Origin: Alcanivorax sp.
GTDB taxonomy: Bacteria > Pseudomonadota > Gammaproteobacteria > Pseudomonadales > Alcanivoracaceae
NCBI GenBank assembly: GCA_022449455.1
Contig: JAKUPL010000032.1
Span: 1 to 43,882, forward strand
Length of the DNA stretch: 43,882 bases
Reading direction: 5' to 3'
Notes under the pieces: model-generated
Database searches by the model: none
The model's input: only the letters and a program-made list of their open reading frames with translations
What the model was told of the DNA's origin: nothing
Shown here: piece by piece, positions 18,945 through 27,613 of the stretch
Layout of the letters: each line of letters opens with the position of its first letter
Numbering within the stretch: position 1 is the first letter of the stretch
Made by a program: the position numbers and the translations under genes

Positions 18945-20087
18945 ATGGCCACACCCGCCGAACTGGCCCGACACCGGGCCGGCCCCCGCACCCCCACGGA
19001 ACATATTTGGTTCGATCGCTTCGCGCCGGAGCGTCTGCAGACCTGGCGGCGGGTTCAGGACCCGCTGGCGGACCGCTGTCTGGTGGACATTCCGTTTCAG
19101 AGGCCGGCGGGACTGCTGGACGAGGTGGAGCGGCGCGCCGCCGCGCAAGGCGGTGTCTACCAGGACTTTCTGGATCACTGCTTCACGGTGCCGGGCTGGG
19201 TGGACTTCGAAGCGATGGAACTGGGGCGGCGCATGTACCGCCGCCATGGCGCCCTGCAAGGGCTGGTGCTGATGTGCTCCAGCCTGGTGGAGGGCTACGC
19301 CCACAACAAACCTTCCCAGGTGCTGGTGGCCACCGGCCGGCTGCAGAAGGATGTGTCCCGGCGTATCTACGAAACCGGCCAGATGCTGCACAACATCGCC
19401 GCGCCGGAGGGCCTGCGCCCGGGCGGCCTGGGCCATCGCACCCTGATGGAGGTACGGCTGCTGCACGCGGCGGTGCGTCGCTTTCTGGCGGAGCGGGGCG
19501 ACTGGGACCAGGCCCGCTACGATCTGCCCATCAACCAGGAGGACATGGCCGGCACGGTGCTGGAGTTCGATTACATGGTGGTGCGCGGCCTCAAGCGCCT
19601 GGGCCTTTATATCAGCGCCGAAGAGCACCGGGCGATGCACTATTTCTGGCGCTATGCCGGCTATCTGCTGGGAGTGGACGAAACGTTGCTGACCAGCACC
19701 GTGGAAGAGCAGGAAGTGCTGGCGCTACAGCTCACCGCCCATCTCTACGAACCGACCCCGGACAGCGAGGCGCTGGCCAAGGCACTGCTCAGGGACATGG
19801 CCAACAAGCCACCGTTCCATCTGCCCTACGATGTGTTGCTGGCGTTCAGCCGGTTTCTGGTCGGCGACACGGTGGCCGACGACCTGCGGCTGCACAGTAA
19901 GGTGTCGTCGGCGGCGGCGGTGCGTCTGGTGCGCGCCACCCTGGGCGCCGCCAGCCTGGGGCAGCGGTTGCTGCCGGAGACCGCCAAGCGGCGCCTGGAG
20001 GACTTCAATCACGGTCTCGGACGGCGCACCCTGAAGGTGGGGCTGGGCGGGGATCCCGCCCGGTGGGGGTTCAAGGCGCTCGGTTAG
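18945..20087 (+). CDS. Oxygenase MpaB/Lcp family protein (DUF2236)
   Basis: A 380-residue protein of the MpaB/latex-clearing-protein fold. Visible family motifs are RRIYETGQMLHNI and MEVRLLHAAVRRFL, in which His174 corresponds to the proximal heme-b ligand of Lcp, followed by NQEDMAGT. Lcp oxygenases cleave polyisoprene, while many DUF2236 members have unknown substrates. No signal peptide is seen, unlike secreted Lcp. AAGGAG lies 9 nt before the ATG. The stop codon overlaps the convergent prc stop (TTAG). Oxygenase activity is inferred from fold and ligand only. Confidence 0.78.
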   Translation: MATPAELARHRAGPRTPTEHIWFDRFAPERLQTWRRVQDPLADRCLVDIPFQRPAGLLDEVERRAAAQGGVYQDFLDHCFTVPGWVDFEAMELGRRMYRRHGALQGLVLMCSSLVEGYAHNKPSQVLVATGRLQKDVSRRIYETGQMLHNIAAPEGLRPGGLGHRTLMEVRLLHAAVRRFLAERGDWDQARYDLPINQEDMAGTVLEFDYMVVRGLKRLGLYISAEEHRAMHYFWRYAGYLLGVDETLLTSTVEEQEVLALQLTAHLYEPTPDSEALAKALLRDMANKPPFHLPYDVLLAFSRFLVGDTVADDLRLHSKVSSAAAVRLVRATLGAASLGQRLLPETAKRRLEDFNHGLGRRTLKVGLGGDPARWGFKALG

Positions 20088-22192
20088 GAATCCTGGCTGG
20101 CCACCCGCTGCTCGCGCAGCAGGCCGACCATGTCCGCCAGGATATGGCCGGTCTCGCGCAGGTAGGGGTCCTCGTCCATGGGGTCTTCGCTGGCCTCCGG
20201 ATCCAGGGCGCGCTGTTCTTCCAGCTTGCGCAGGTCCTCCATCTTGTCGATTGGGTCCTCGCCCCGGTATTTGCGCAGGGCGTTCTCGATGGCCAGACGC
20301 TTCTGATCGTACTGATCCTGCCAGGCCTTGCGCTGGTCCGCGTTCAGTGACAGTTCATGGCGCCGGTTGGCTTCGGCCACCAGGTCCCGCAGCTGCTCCA
20401 CGTAGACGAACTCCGGATTGTTCTGGATGCGCTGGTCGTGGCGCTCGCGCAGGGCCGGCAGCAGCGGCATGAGATCCTGGTAGCGTTCGTAATCGGCCGG
20501 CTGGATTTCGTCCCAGGGCAGGGCGTTCGGCAGACTGCTTTCGCCCACCTCGTCCTTGTCGATCAGCGACGGCATATTGACGTCCGGCACGATGCCCAGG
20601 TTCTGGTTGCTGGAGCCGGACACCCGGTAGAACTTGGCGTTGGTCATCTTCAGCTTGCCGTGGTTCAGGTCCAGCAGCGTCTGCACGGTGCCCTTGCCGT
20701 AGGTCTGGTCGCCGACGATCAGCGCGCGGCCATAGTCCTGCATGGCACCGGCGAAAATCTCCGACGCCGAGGCGCTGTAGCGGTTCACCAGCACCGCCAG
20801 GGGACCGGCATAGAGCATGCCCGGGTACTGATCGTTCTCGACGCTGACGCGTCCGCCGGCCTCGCGCACCTGTACGGTGGGCCCGCGGTTGATAAACAGG
20901 CTGACCAGCTTGTTCACTTCCAGCAGCGAACCGCCGCCGTTGTTGCGCAGGTCGATGACCAGACCGTCCACGTTCTCCTTGCGCAGCTCCACCAGCAGCT
21001 CGGCCACGTCGCGGGTGGTGCTGGTGTAGTTGGGGTCACCGCGATGGAAGGCGTTGAAGTCCATATAGAAGGCGGGGATCTCGATGATGCCCAGCTTGAC
21101 CTTGTCGCCGTCGTGGTCGAACTCGATCACTTCCTTCTTGGCGGCCTGTTCCTCGAGCACCACCTTATTGCGGGTGATGGTGACGGTGCGGGTGTCGTGT
21201 TCGCTGGCGCTGCCGGCGGGAATCACCTCCAGCTGCACATCGGAACCCTTGGGCCCGCGGATCATGTCGACCACTTCGTCCAGGCGCATGCCAATCACGT
21301 TGACCAGGTCGTCGTCGTCCTGGCCCACCGCCACGATGCGGTCCGCCGGTTTCAGGCGGCCCTGTTTGGCGGCCGGGCCACCGGGCACCAGCCGCACCAC
21401 CTTGGTGTAGCCATCCTCGTACTGCAGCACCGCGCCGATGCCTTCCAGGGAGCGGCTCATGCTGATGTCGAAGTTTTCCGAGTTGTGCGGCGTGAAATAA
21501 TTGGTATGCGGATCGAAGGACTGGGCGAGGGCGTTCATGTAGGTCTGGAACACGTCCTCGGCGGTGTTCTGGCGAATCCGGTTGAGCTGGCTTTCATAGC
21601 GGTTGGTGAGCCGTTCCTGGATGGCGCTGTCCTCGGTGCCGTTCAGGCGCATGGACAGGACCGCGTTTTTCAACTGACGGCGCCAGATCGCGTCCAGCGC
21701 TTCGTCGTCGGCGGCCCAGGGCGCTTCGCTGCGATCCACCAGCACCTGTTCGTCGCCGTCGAACTGCCAGTCGTCGAAGCCCGCCTTGATGTCGGCGAGA
21801 ATTTCGGTGAGCCGTTCTTCCAGGCGGGTCTGGAAGCGGTTGAAGATGGAGTAGCCGGCCTCCAGCTCGCCGTCCTCCAACTGGTCGTCCAGCTGGTCGC
21901 GGTAGACCTGAAAGTCGTCGATGTCCTGCCGGGTAAAGTACAGGCGGTTGGGGTCCAGATCCTTCAGATACTGTTCCAGCACCCGCTCGGAGAGGGCGTC
22001 GTCGAAGCTCAGCCGGCTGTAGTGCAGGTCCAGACGATCGACGATTTCCTCCGCCGCCTCCCGATGCACGGCCTGGGGCTTGAGCGCGCCCTGAATTTCG
22101 GGCCCGGCCTTGAGGTCGCCGCCGACCTTGAGGGCGCCTCCCAGCAGCAGGGCCGCCAGGAACACACCAAACAGCTTACGGAATACGGACAT
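20084..22192 (-). CDS. prc: Tail-specific carboxy-terminal processing protease Prc
   Basis: A 702-residue periplasmic serine protease (E. coli Prc is 682). Residues 1-22 are a signal peptide or anchor, about 45-235 the N-terminal helical domain, about 250-330 the PDZ domain (GIGAVLQYEDGYTKVV), then the S41 protease domain with the Ser-Lys dyad Ser475 in NRYSASASEIF and Lys500 in TYGKGTVQ (25 residues apart as in E. coli). It trims C-termini of periplasmic proteins such as penicillin-binding protein 3 and, in pseudomonads, takes part in anti-sigma degradation. The ATG at 22192 is preferred over a GTG at 22198. Confidence 0.95.
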   Translation of the reverse strand: MSVFRKLFGVFLAALLLGGALKVGGDLKAGPEIQGALKPQAVHREAAEEIVDRLDLHYSRLSFDDALSERVLEQYLKDLDPNRLYFTRQDIDDFQVYRDQLDDQLEDGELEAGYSIFNRFQTRLEERLTEILADIKAGFDDWQFDGDEQVLVDRSEAPWAADDEALDAIWRRQLKNAVLSMRLNGTEDSAIQERLTNRYESQLNRIRQNTAEDVFQTYMNALAQSFDPHTNYFTPHNSENFDISMSRSLEGIGAVLQYEDGYTKVVRLVPGGPAAKQGRLKPADRIVAVGQDDDDLVNVIGMRLDEVVDMIRGPKGSDVQLEVIPAGSASEHDTRTVTITRNKVVLEEQAAKKEVIEFDHDGDKVKLGIIEIPAFYMDFNAFHRGDPNYTSTTRDVAELLVELRKENVDGLVIDLRNNGGGSLLEVNKLVSLFINRGPTVQVREAGGRVSVENDQYPGMLYAGPLAVLVNRYSASASEIFAGAMQDYGRALIVGDQTYGKGTVQTLLDLNHGKLKMTNAKFYRVSGSSNQNLGIVPDVNMPSLIDKDEVGESSLPNALPWDEIQPADYERYQDLMPLLPALRERHDQRIQNNPEFVYVEQLRDLVAEANRRHELSLNADQRKAWQDQYDQKRLAIENALRKYRGEDPIDKMEDLRKLEEQRALDPEASEDPMDEDPYLRETGHILADMVGLLREQRVASQDS

Positions 22193-22232
22193 CGGCACAC
22201 TCGATTCTATGATGGATCAAAGGTTTTGCCCC

Positions 22233-22261
22233 AGTATAAGAGCCTGCGGCCGATCTTTACA
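22233..22261 (-). promoter_or_regulatory. Putative sigma70 promoter for prc
   Basis: TGTAAA (22261-22256), a 17-nt spacer and TATACT (22238-22233) on the minus strand, about 41 nt before the prc ATG. The -10 match is good (5/6) and the -35 weak (3/6). Confidence 0.4.
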
Positions 22262-22338
22262 CCACATCGCCGTCCCCATAGGCAAGGCCGGCGTGGCACG
22301 ACATACTGGCGCTTTGCCCGGCCAAGGACCCGCGAACC

Positions 22339-23562
22339 GTGCACCGCTTATTCACCGGCTTCTTTCTGATCGGCATCCTCGGTGCCCTGGCGCAACTGCT
22401 GAGCGGCGATCTGGAAGCGCCGTCGCGGGTGGTCACCGCGCTGTGGCGGGCCGCCGACCTGGCGGTGGAGGTGAGCCTGGGCCTGATCGGCGTATTGGCG
22501 CTGTGGAGCGGCCTGTTCCGCCTGGCCGAGCAAAGCCGGCTGGCGGATCGCATGGCCGGCGTGGTGCGGCCGCTGCTGGCGCGGTTGATGCCATCGCTGC
22601 GCCGCGACCCGGGCGCCGGCGCGGCGGTGTCCATGAACCTGGCCGCCAATATGCTCGGCCTGGACAACGCCGCCACGCCGCTGGGCCTGAAAGCCATGGA
22701 AGCGCTGCAGGCGCACAATGCGGAGCCGCGCCGGGCCACCGACAGCCAGATCATGTTTCTGGTATTGAACACCTCGTCGGTGACCCTGGTGCCGGTCACC
22801 GTGCTGCTGTACCGGGCCCAGCAGGGCGCCGCCGACCCGGCGGCGGTCTATTTGCCGATGCTGATGGCGACCACCGTGTCCACCTTCGTGGGCGTGGCGC
22901 TGACCGCCCGGGTGCAGCGCATTCCGCTGCGCGATCCGCTGCTGTTGGCGGTGGCCGGCGGCTGGCTGTGTCTGCTCGGGTTGCTGGCCCTGGCGGTCTA
23001 TCTGTCGCCGCCGGCGCTGGGCTCGGTGCTGTCCGGGCTGATCGGCAACGGCATCCTGCTGGCGGTGATCGCGGCGTTTTTCTGGGCCGCCTGGCGGGCA
23101 CGCATCGACAGTTACGACTGCTTCGTGGAAGGCGCCAAGGAAGGCTTCACCCTGGCGGTGAAGCTGATTCCGTATCTGGTGGCGATGCTCGCCGCCATCG
23201 CCATGCTGCGCGCCAGTGGCGCGCTCGAGCTGTTCCTGGACGGGATCCGTTACGGTGCCGCCGCCCTCGGCTGGGATACCCGCTTCGTGGATGCGCTGCC
23301 GGTGGCGATTCTCAAACCGCTGAGCGGTTCCGGCGCCCGGGCCGCCATGCTCGACGTGATGCAGACCCAGGGGGTGGATTCCCTGGCCGGGCGCATGGCG
23401 GCGGTGATGCAGGGCTCCACCGAGACCACCTTTTACGTACTGGCGGTGTACTTCGGCAGCGTCGGCATTCGTAATATGCGCTACGCGCTGTGGTGCGGAT
23501 TGGGCGCCGACCTGGCCGGGCTGCTCGCCGCCATCGGCTTCAGCTATCTGTTTTTTGGTTAG
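22339..23562 (+). CDS. SpmA-SpmB fusion, nucleoside-recognition (Gate) domain membrane protein
   Basis: A 407-residue polytopic membrane protein. The first half matches SpmA (AAVSMNLAANMLGLDNAATP), the second matches SpmB (KPLSGSGARAAMLDVM and MQGSTETTFYVLAVYFGS). In Bacillus the two are separate spore-maturation proteins. In non-sporulating gammaproteobacteria they occur as one fused protein of unknown role, related to nucleoside/gate transporters. GTG start at 22339 with AAGGA upstream. Divergent from prc and convergent with the AlkB-like gene, sharing overlapping stops (TTAG). Confidence 0.85.
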   Translation: MHRLFTGFFLIGILGALAQLLSGDLEAPSRVVTALWRAADLAVEVSLGLIGVLALWSGLFRLAEQSRLADRMAGVVRPLLARLMPSLRRDPGAGAAVSMNLAANMLGLDNAATPLGLKAMEALQAHNAEPRRATDSQIMFLVLNTSSVTLVPVTVLLYRAQQGAADPAAVYLPMLMATTVSTFVGVALTARVQRIPLRDPLLLAVAGGWLCLLGLLALAVYLSPPALGSVLSGLIGNGILLAVIAAFFWAAWRARIDSYDCFVEGAKEGFTLAVKLIPYLVAMLAAIAMLRASGALELFLDGIRYGAAALGWDTRFVDALPVAILKPLSGSGARAAMLDVMQTQGVDSLAGRMAAVMQGSTETTFYVLAVYFGSVGIRNMRYALWCGLGADLAGLLAAIGFSYLFFG

Positions 23563-24185
23563 CCGCCGGTCACGATCTCACGAAAGGTGAGGTTGAGGCG
23601 CGGCGCCGTCACCCGGCGCCGGCGGGGCAGGGCGTGTTCGTAGTGGCGCTGAAGTTCCGGGGACATCACCAGCAGTTGATCGTGGGCCAGGGTGATCAGG
23701 TCGGATTGGCGGTGCTCGCCGTGGCGGCGCAGGGCGAAGTCCCGCCCGGCGCCGAGATTGTAGGAGAGCACCCAGGGCGCCGGGCCCAGTTCCGGCTCGT
23801 TGTCGCGGTGCCAGCCCATGGTGTCGTCGCCGTTCCGGTAGAGGTTGGCGAGCACGCCGTTGGGCTGGCGGCCGGTGAGGTGCCGCAGCCGTTCAAGCAG
23901 GGGTGTCAGGACGGCGGGCCAGCCCTGGCCGCGATGCTGGAGGCCGGAATAGCGATAGTGGACACCGGCGTCGGCGATCCAGCAGGTCAGACGCGGTACC
24001 GCGTGGGCGCGGCCGAACACGCGTACCGTGGGGCGCTCCCAGGGCAATTCGTTACAAAGCGTGTGGAAGAGCGCCGCGGCGGGTTCGCCGAGAACCCGGT
24101 CAAACCGCCACAGGCGGGCGCCGTGATCCAGCTCGATGACGGCGCTGGCCTGCTTCAGGTGTGCCAGGGTGGAGTTGACACTCAT
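23559..24185 (-). CDS. AlkB-like 2-oxoglutarate/Fe(II) dioxygenase
   Basis: A 208-residue AlkB-family enzyme. Iron ligands are His126 and Asp128 (GWHRDNE) and His184 (HYEHALP). The 2-oxoglutarate arginines are Arg196 and Arg202 in PRLNLTFR. VPRLTCW and the HRDNEPELGP segment resemble the ALKBH2/3 group, which removes methyl groups from N1-methyladenine and N3-methylcytosine in DNA or RNA. Not paired with ada here, so regulation is unknown. Divergent from corA with about 67 bp between. Confidence 0.88.
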   Translation of the reverse strand: MSVNSTLAHLKQASAVIELDHGARLWRFDRVLGEPAAALFHTLCNELPWERPTVRVFGRAHAVPRLTCWIADAGVHYRYSGLQHRGQGWPAVLTPLLERLRHLTGRQPNGVLANLYRNGDDTMGWHRDNEPELGPAPWVLSYNLGAGRDFALRRHGEHRQSDLITLAHDQLLVMSPELQRHYEHALPRRRRVTAPRLNLTFREIVTGG

Positions 24186-24252
24186 GACGCGCTGCTCTAT
24201 CTAACCGCTGTCGCCAGGGCGGCGATCTCATTCATGGATCCGGGAGTCTAGC

Positions 24253-25203
24253 ATGCTGCACGTCTACGACATCGAGAACGGCGTTCTGCGCGAACGGGAC
24301 GTGGCCGATATGACGCCGGCCACCTCGGATGCGGCCAGCTGGATCGACCTGGTGGACGCCACCGACGAGGAGCGGCAGCAGGTGCAGCATCTGTTCCGTC
24401 AGGCGCTGCCGGCCTCCGAGGACGTGGAGGAGATCGAGGCCTCGGCCCGTTTCTTCCACGATGAACACGGCCTGCACGTGCACTCGCTGTTCGTCTATCA
24501 GGCGGAAGGCCGGCACCGTACCGCCACCGTGGCGTTCGTGCTGCAGCCCGGCCGCCTGCTCACGTTCCGCGATTCGCGGTTGCCGGACTTCCGGCTGATG
24601 CGCCTGCGCGTGCGGCGCGGCTGGGTCCGGGTGCAGCAGCCGTTGGATATTCTGCTGAACATTCTGGAACAGAAGACCGAGAACCTGGCCGATACCCTGG
24701 AAGACATCCATCGCGATCTGGAAGACGTGAGCTACCTGGTGCTGGAGGACGAGGAAGCGGAGCTGGAGGACGGCATCGAAAAGCTGGCCCATCTGGAGGA
24801 CAGCAACGGCAAGGTGCGGCTGTGCCTGATGGACACCCAGCGCTCGATCTCCTTCATCCAGCGCTACGTGCGCGCCGACAAGGACCGCCGCCGCACCTGC
24901 TCGGAGATCCAGCACGACCTGGATACCCTGATGTCCCACGCCACCTTCCTGTTCGAGAAGATCAACTTTCTGATGGATTCCACCCAGGGCTTCATCAATA
25001 TCGAACAGAACCAGATCATCAAGATCTTCTCCATCGCCGCCGTGGTGTTCCTGCCACCGACCATGATCGCCAGCATCTACGGCATGAACTTCCGGGTCAT
25101 GCCGGAGCTGCAGTGGGCGTTCGGCTATCCGATGGTGATCGGGTTGATGATTTTGTCCGGGCTGGCGCCGTATTGGTACTTCAAGCGGAAGGGGTGGTTG
25201 TGA
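24253..25203 (+). CDS. corA: CorA-type magnesium/cobalt channel
   Basis: A 316-residue protein, the same length as E. coli CorA. It has a large cytoplasmic alpha/beta N-terminal domain, a long helix (about 140-270) and two C-terminal transmembrane helices. The signature YGMNF follows the first helix, and MPELQW is the periplasmic loop. It imports Mg2+ (also Co2+/Ni2+) as a pentamer. The ATG at 24253 has GGGAG 6 nt upstream. Followed by a convergent-gene inverted repeat that may end transcription. Confidence 0.92.
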   Translation: MLHVYDIENGVLRERDVADMTPATSDAASWIDLVDATDEERQQVQHLFRQALPASEDVEEIEASARFFHDEHGLHVHSLFVYQAEGRHRTATVAFVLQPGRLLTFRDSRLPDFRLMRLRVRRGWVRVQQPLDILLNILEQKTENLADTLEDIHRDLEDVSYLVLEDEEAELEDGIEKLAHLEDSNGKVRLCLMDTQRSISFIQRYVRADKDRRRTCSEIQHDLDTLMSHATFLFEKINFLMDSTQGFINIEQNQIIKIFSIAAVVFLPPTMIASIYGMNFRVMPELQWAFGYPMVIGLMILSGLAPYWYFKRKGWL

Positions 25204-25214
25204 GTCGAGTTAAA

Positions 25215-25279
25215 AGTTAAAAGTTGAAAGTTAAAAAGGCGGCTTCGGATCACCGCCATGCCCCTTTCAACTTTTAACT
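25215..25279. repeat. A/T-rich inverted repeat between convergent genes
   Basis: A perfect 16-bp inverted repeat, AGTTAAAAGTTGAAAG (25215-25230) and its complement (25264-25279), encloses a shorter GGCGG/CCGCC stem (25238-25242, 25253-25257). Extra copies of an AAAGTT-like unit flank both sides. It stands out from the GC-rich surroundings and lies exactly between the ends of corA and the metallo-hydrolase gene. It could act as a bidirectional terminator or be an interspersed repeat. Confidence 0.75.
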
Positions 25280-25298
25280 TGTCACTTTCAACTGTCGT

Positions 25299-26132
25299 TC
25301 AAACCGACCATTTGCCCTGTTCGTGGCTGACTCGGCCTTCGTCGCGCAGCTTGATCAGATGGGCTTCCAGTGACAAGCAGGCGACGCCGTGCAGAAAGTC
25401 CGGCACGTCGGCGTAGACCCGGGTGACCAGTTCCTGCACCGTCACCGCCTGGCCGTCCAGGGCGTTGAACACCTTCTTTTCCCGCTCGCGGCGGTGGGCC
25501 AGGGTTTTCTCCACCGTCTCCATGGGCTCGACGATCAGATCGCCGTGGCCCGGCGCCATGGTGTCGATGCGGTAATCACGCAGCAGTGCCAGGGAGTTCA
25601 TATAGGCGGCCATGGAGCCGGAGGGCGGGGCGATCACCACGGTGGAGCCCTGGATCAGATGGTCGCCGGTGAACAGCAGCGCCTGTTCGGTCATCAGATA
25701 GCACAGATGATTGCCCACGTGGCCGGGGGTGGCGATCACTTCCAGGGGCACGCCGCCGCAATCCAGCACGTCGCCGTGGCGCAGACGCCGCGCCGGTGCC
25801 CAGCTTTCGTCCTGCAGCCCGTCGTCGGGCACATCCGGCCCCAGCAGGGTGGCGCCGGTGGCCTCCGCCAGCGCCACCGCGCCGGGGGAATGATCCCGGT
25901 GGGTATGGGTGACCAGAATCTGCTCGATGGTCTTGCCCTGGGCGGCGGCGGCGTCGACCAGCGCGCGGGTGTGCTCCGGGTCCACCGGGCCGGGGTCGAT
26001 CACCGTCAAGGCCCGGTCACCCAGCAAATAGCTGTTGGTGCCGGGGCCGGTCATCATCCCCGGATTACGGCCGAGGACCCGCCAGGCGTGGGGGGCGATG
26101 GGGGTGGGCTGGCCGGGAATCAGCGCTGCCAT
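25299..26132 (-). CDS. Metallo-beta-lactamase-fold hydrolase (LACTB2-like)
   Basis: A 277-residue MBL-fold protein with the metal motif THTHRDHSPG (His76, His78, Asp80, His81), TPGHVGNHLCYL and FTGDHLIQG, plus a C-terminal winged-helix-like region (VTVQELVTRVYADVP). The GPGTNSYLLG start is typical of the LACTB2/glyoxalase II-like branch, whose human member is an endoribonuclease. Bacterial relatives are often only annotated as hydrolases. The ATG at 26132 with AGGAG 6-7 nt upstream is clear, and the much longer upstream open frame belongs to a neighbour's shadow. Confidence 0.83.
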   Translation of the reverse strand: MAALIPGQPTPIAPHAWRVLGRNPGMMTGPGTNSYLLGDRALTVIDPGPVDPEHTRALVDAAAAQGKTIEQILVTHTHRDHSPGAVALAEATGATLLGPDVPDDGLQDESWAPARRLRHGDVLDCGGVPLEVIATPGHVGNHLCYLMTEQALLFTGDHLIQGSTVVIAPPSGSMAAYMNSLALLRDYRIDTMAPGHGDLIVEPMETVEKTLAHRREREKKVFNALDGQAVTVQELVTRVYADVPDFLHGVACLSLEAHLIKLRDEGRVSHEQGKWSV

Positions 26133-26218
26133 GGTCTCTCCTACCCGCTGCGATGCGTGGGAAGGCCGGCATTGTGAACCGTTCGATTTCCCTTGGCCAG
26201 TCTCGAAAGCGACGGCGG

Positions 26219-26695
26219 TTATCGGCCATAGACTTCCACGCGCAACACGCGCAGGCGCCAGCGATCGGCCTGCACATCCGGCGTCGGGCGCGGGATCGAC
26301 AAATTGAGCGGGTAGCGGCCGCCGGGCGGAATGTGCATGGACACCGTTTCGCGGGCCTCGTGCAGTACCTCGCAGGCCCGCGCCGGCGGGCACTTCAGCG
26401 CTTCCGCGGCGAGCCGCACCCGGGCCACCGGATATTCGCCCTGGTTGGCGATGTCGCCGCTGAGCCGGTAGGTGGTTTCGGTGCCGTGCACGGATTGCAC
26501 ATTGGCGGTCACGCTCTCCGGCGCCGCCGGGACCCGGCGCTCCTGCTCGGTGAACAGGGTGGCCAGGGCGAACAGGGTGCCGGCCACCACCACCCCGGCC
26601 AGCGCCAGGTAGAACGGCCGCCGGCCCGCCTGCCAGCTTCCCCAGAGCAGCACCACCACGGCCACGGAGACGGTCAGGATCAGCAGAAAACGCAT
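26219..26695 (-). CDS. Hypothetical membrane protein with a periplasmic beta-rich domain
   Basis: A 158-residue protein that I do not recognise. Residues 1-20 and 27-50 are hydrophobic helices, with the conserved-looking GSWQAGRRPFYLA loop between. Residues about 60-157 (YRLSGDIANQGEYPVARVRL onward) look like an immunoglobulin-like or FxLYD-type beta domain containing two cysteines (CPPARAC) that could form a disulphide. Probably anchored in the inner membrane with the domain outside. It lies 86 bp upstream of the metallo-hydrolase on the same strand. Confidence 0.65.
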   Translation of the reverse strand: MRFLLILTVSVAVVVLLWGSWQAGRRPFYLALAGVVVAGTLFALATLFTEQERRVPAAPESVTANVQSVHGTETTYRLSGDIANQGEYPVARVRLAAEALKCPPARACEVLHEARETVSMHIPPGGRYPLNLSIPRPTPDVQADRWRLRVLRVEVYGR

Positions 26696-26779
26696 TGTCG
26701 AAGCACTCCCGGTCGTGGCCCGTGCCGCCGTGCGGGCGGATCAATCGGGCCGATAGCTTTCTTCTCACTGCGCTCTTCT

Positions 26780-26785
26780 TATAAT
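26780..26785 (+). promoter_or_regulatory. Putative -10 box of yaaA
   Basis: A consensus TATAAT 30 nt before the yaaA ATG. A -35 element is poor at 17-nt spacing (CTTTCT), as would fit an activator-dependent promoter. E. coli yaaA is OxyR-activated, but no clear OxyR site can be claimed here. Confidence 0.5.
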
Positions 26786-26814
26786 CACTACCGCGTCATG
26801 TAAAGGAGAACACC

Positions 26815-27588
26815 ATGCTGATCGTCGTTTCCCCGGCGAAAACCCTGGATTACGAAACACCGCTGCCCTCTCTGCGCGCCACCCGGCCGCGCCTGCTCGA
26901 CGACAGCGCGGAACTGGTGGAGCGCGCGCGGGCACTGTCGCCGGCCGACATCGCCGGGCTGATGAAGGTCAGCGACAAGATCGCGCATCTCAACGCGGAA
27001 CGCTTCGCGCAATGGTCACGGCCGTTCGACAAGGACAATGCGCGGCCGGCCCTGTTCGCCTTCAAGGGCGACGTCTACACCGGGCTGGATGTGGCGCGCT
27101 TCGACGGGGACGATCTGAAAGCGGCGCAACAGCGCCTGCGCATTCTCAGCGGTCTCTACGGTCTGCTGCGGCCGCTGGACCTGATGCAGCCCTACCGGCT
27201 GGAAATGGGCACGCGGCTGGACAACCCGCGCGGCAAGGATCTGTATCAGTTCTGGGGCAAGACCATCACCGACCAGCTCGCCAAGGACATGAAGGCCGCC
27301 GGCACCGACGTGCTGGTCAATCTGGCGTCCAACGAGTATTTCAAATCCGTGCACCCCAAGCGGCTGCCCGGGCCGGTGATCGAGCCGGTGTTCCAGGACG
27401 AGAAAAACGGCCAGTACAAGGTGATCAGCTTCTACGCCAAGAAGGCGCGCGGCCTGATGGCGGCGTGGATTCTGCAAAAGGGCATCGACAAGCCGGCGGA
27501 TCTGAAGAAGTTCCGCGAGGCCGGTTACCGGTACGACAACGACACGTCCACCGATCTCAAACCGGTATTTCGCCGCGCGGAACAGTGA
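26815..27588 (+). CDS. yaaA: Peroxide stress protein YaaA
   Basis: A 257-residue UPF0246 protein with the family start MLIVVSPAKTLDYE, then FKGDVYTGLDV, LSGLYGLLRPLDLMQPYRLEMG and NLASNEYFKSV. In E. coli YaaA limits free iron during hydrogen peroxide stress and has a DNA-binding fold. AAGGAG lies 7 nt before the ATG. Followed by a REP pair before the convergent universal stress protein gene. Confidence 0.95.
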   Translation: MLIVVSPAKTLDYETPLPSLRATRPRLLDDSAELVERARALSPADIAGLMKVSDKIAHLNAERFAQWSRPFDKDNARPALFAFKGDVYTGLDVARFDGDDLKAAQQRLRILSGLYGLLRPLDLMQPYRLEMGTRLDNPRGKDLYQFWGKTITDQLAKDMKAAGTDVLVNLASNEYFKSVHPKRLPGPVIEPVFQDEKNGQYKVISFYAKKARGLMAAWILQKGIDKPADLKKFREAGYRYDNDTSTDLKPVFRRAEQ

Positions 27589-27613
27589 GCGCGGAACAAT
27601 GAGAGTGGTGCAG

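Noticed and set aside
26133-26768. N-terminal extension of the metallo-hydrolase frame up to 26768
   Set aside because: It reads antisense-like low-complexity sequence and overlaps the small membrane protein gene. The ATG at 26132 has a clear AGGAG.
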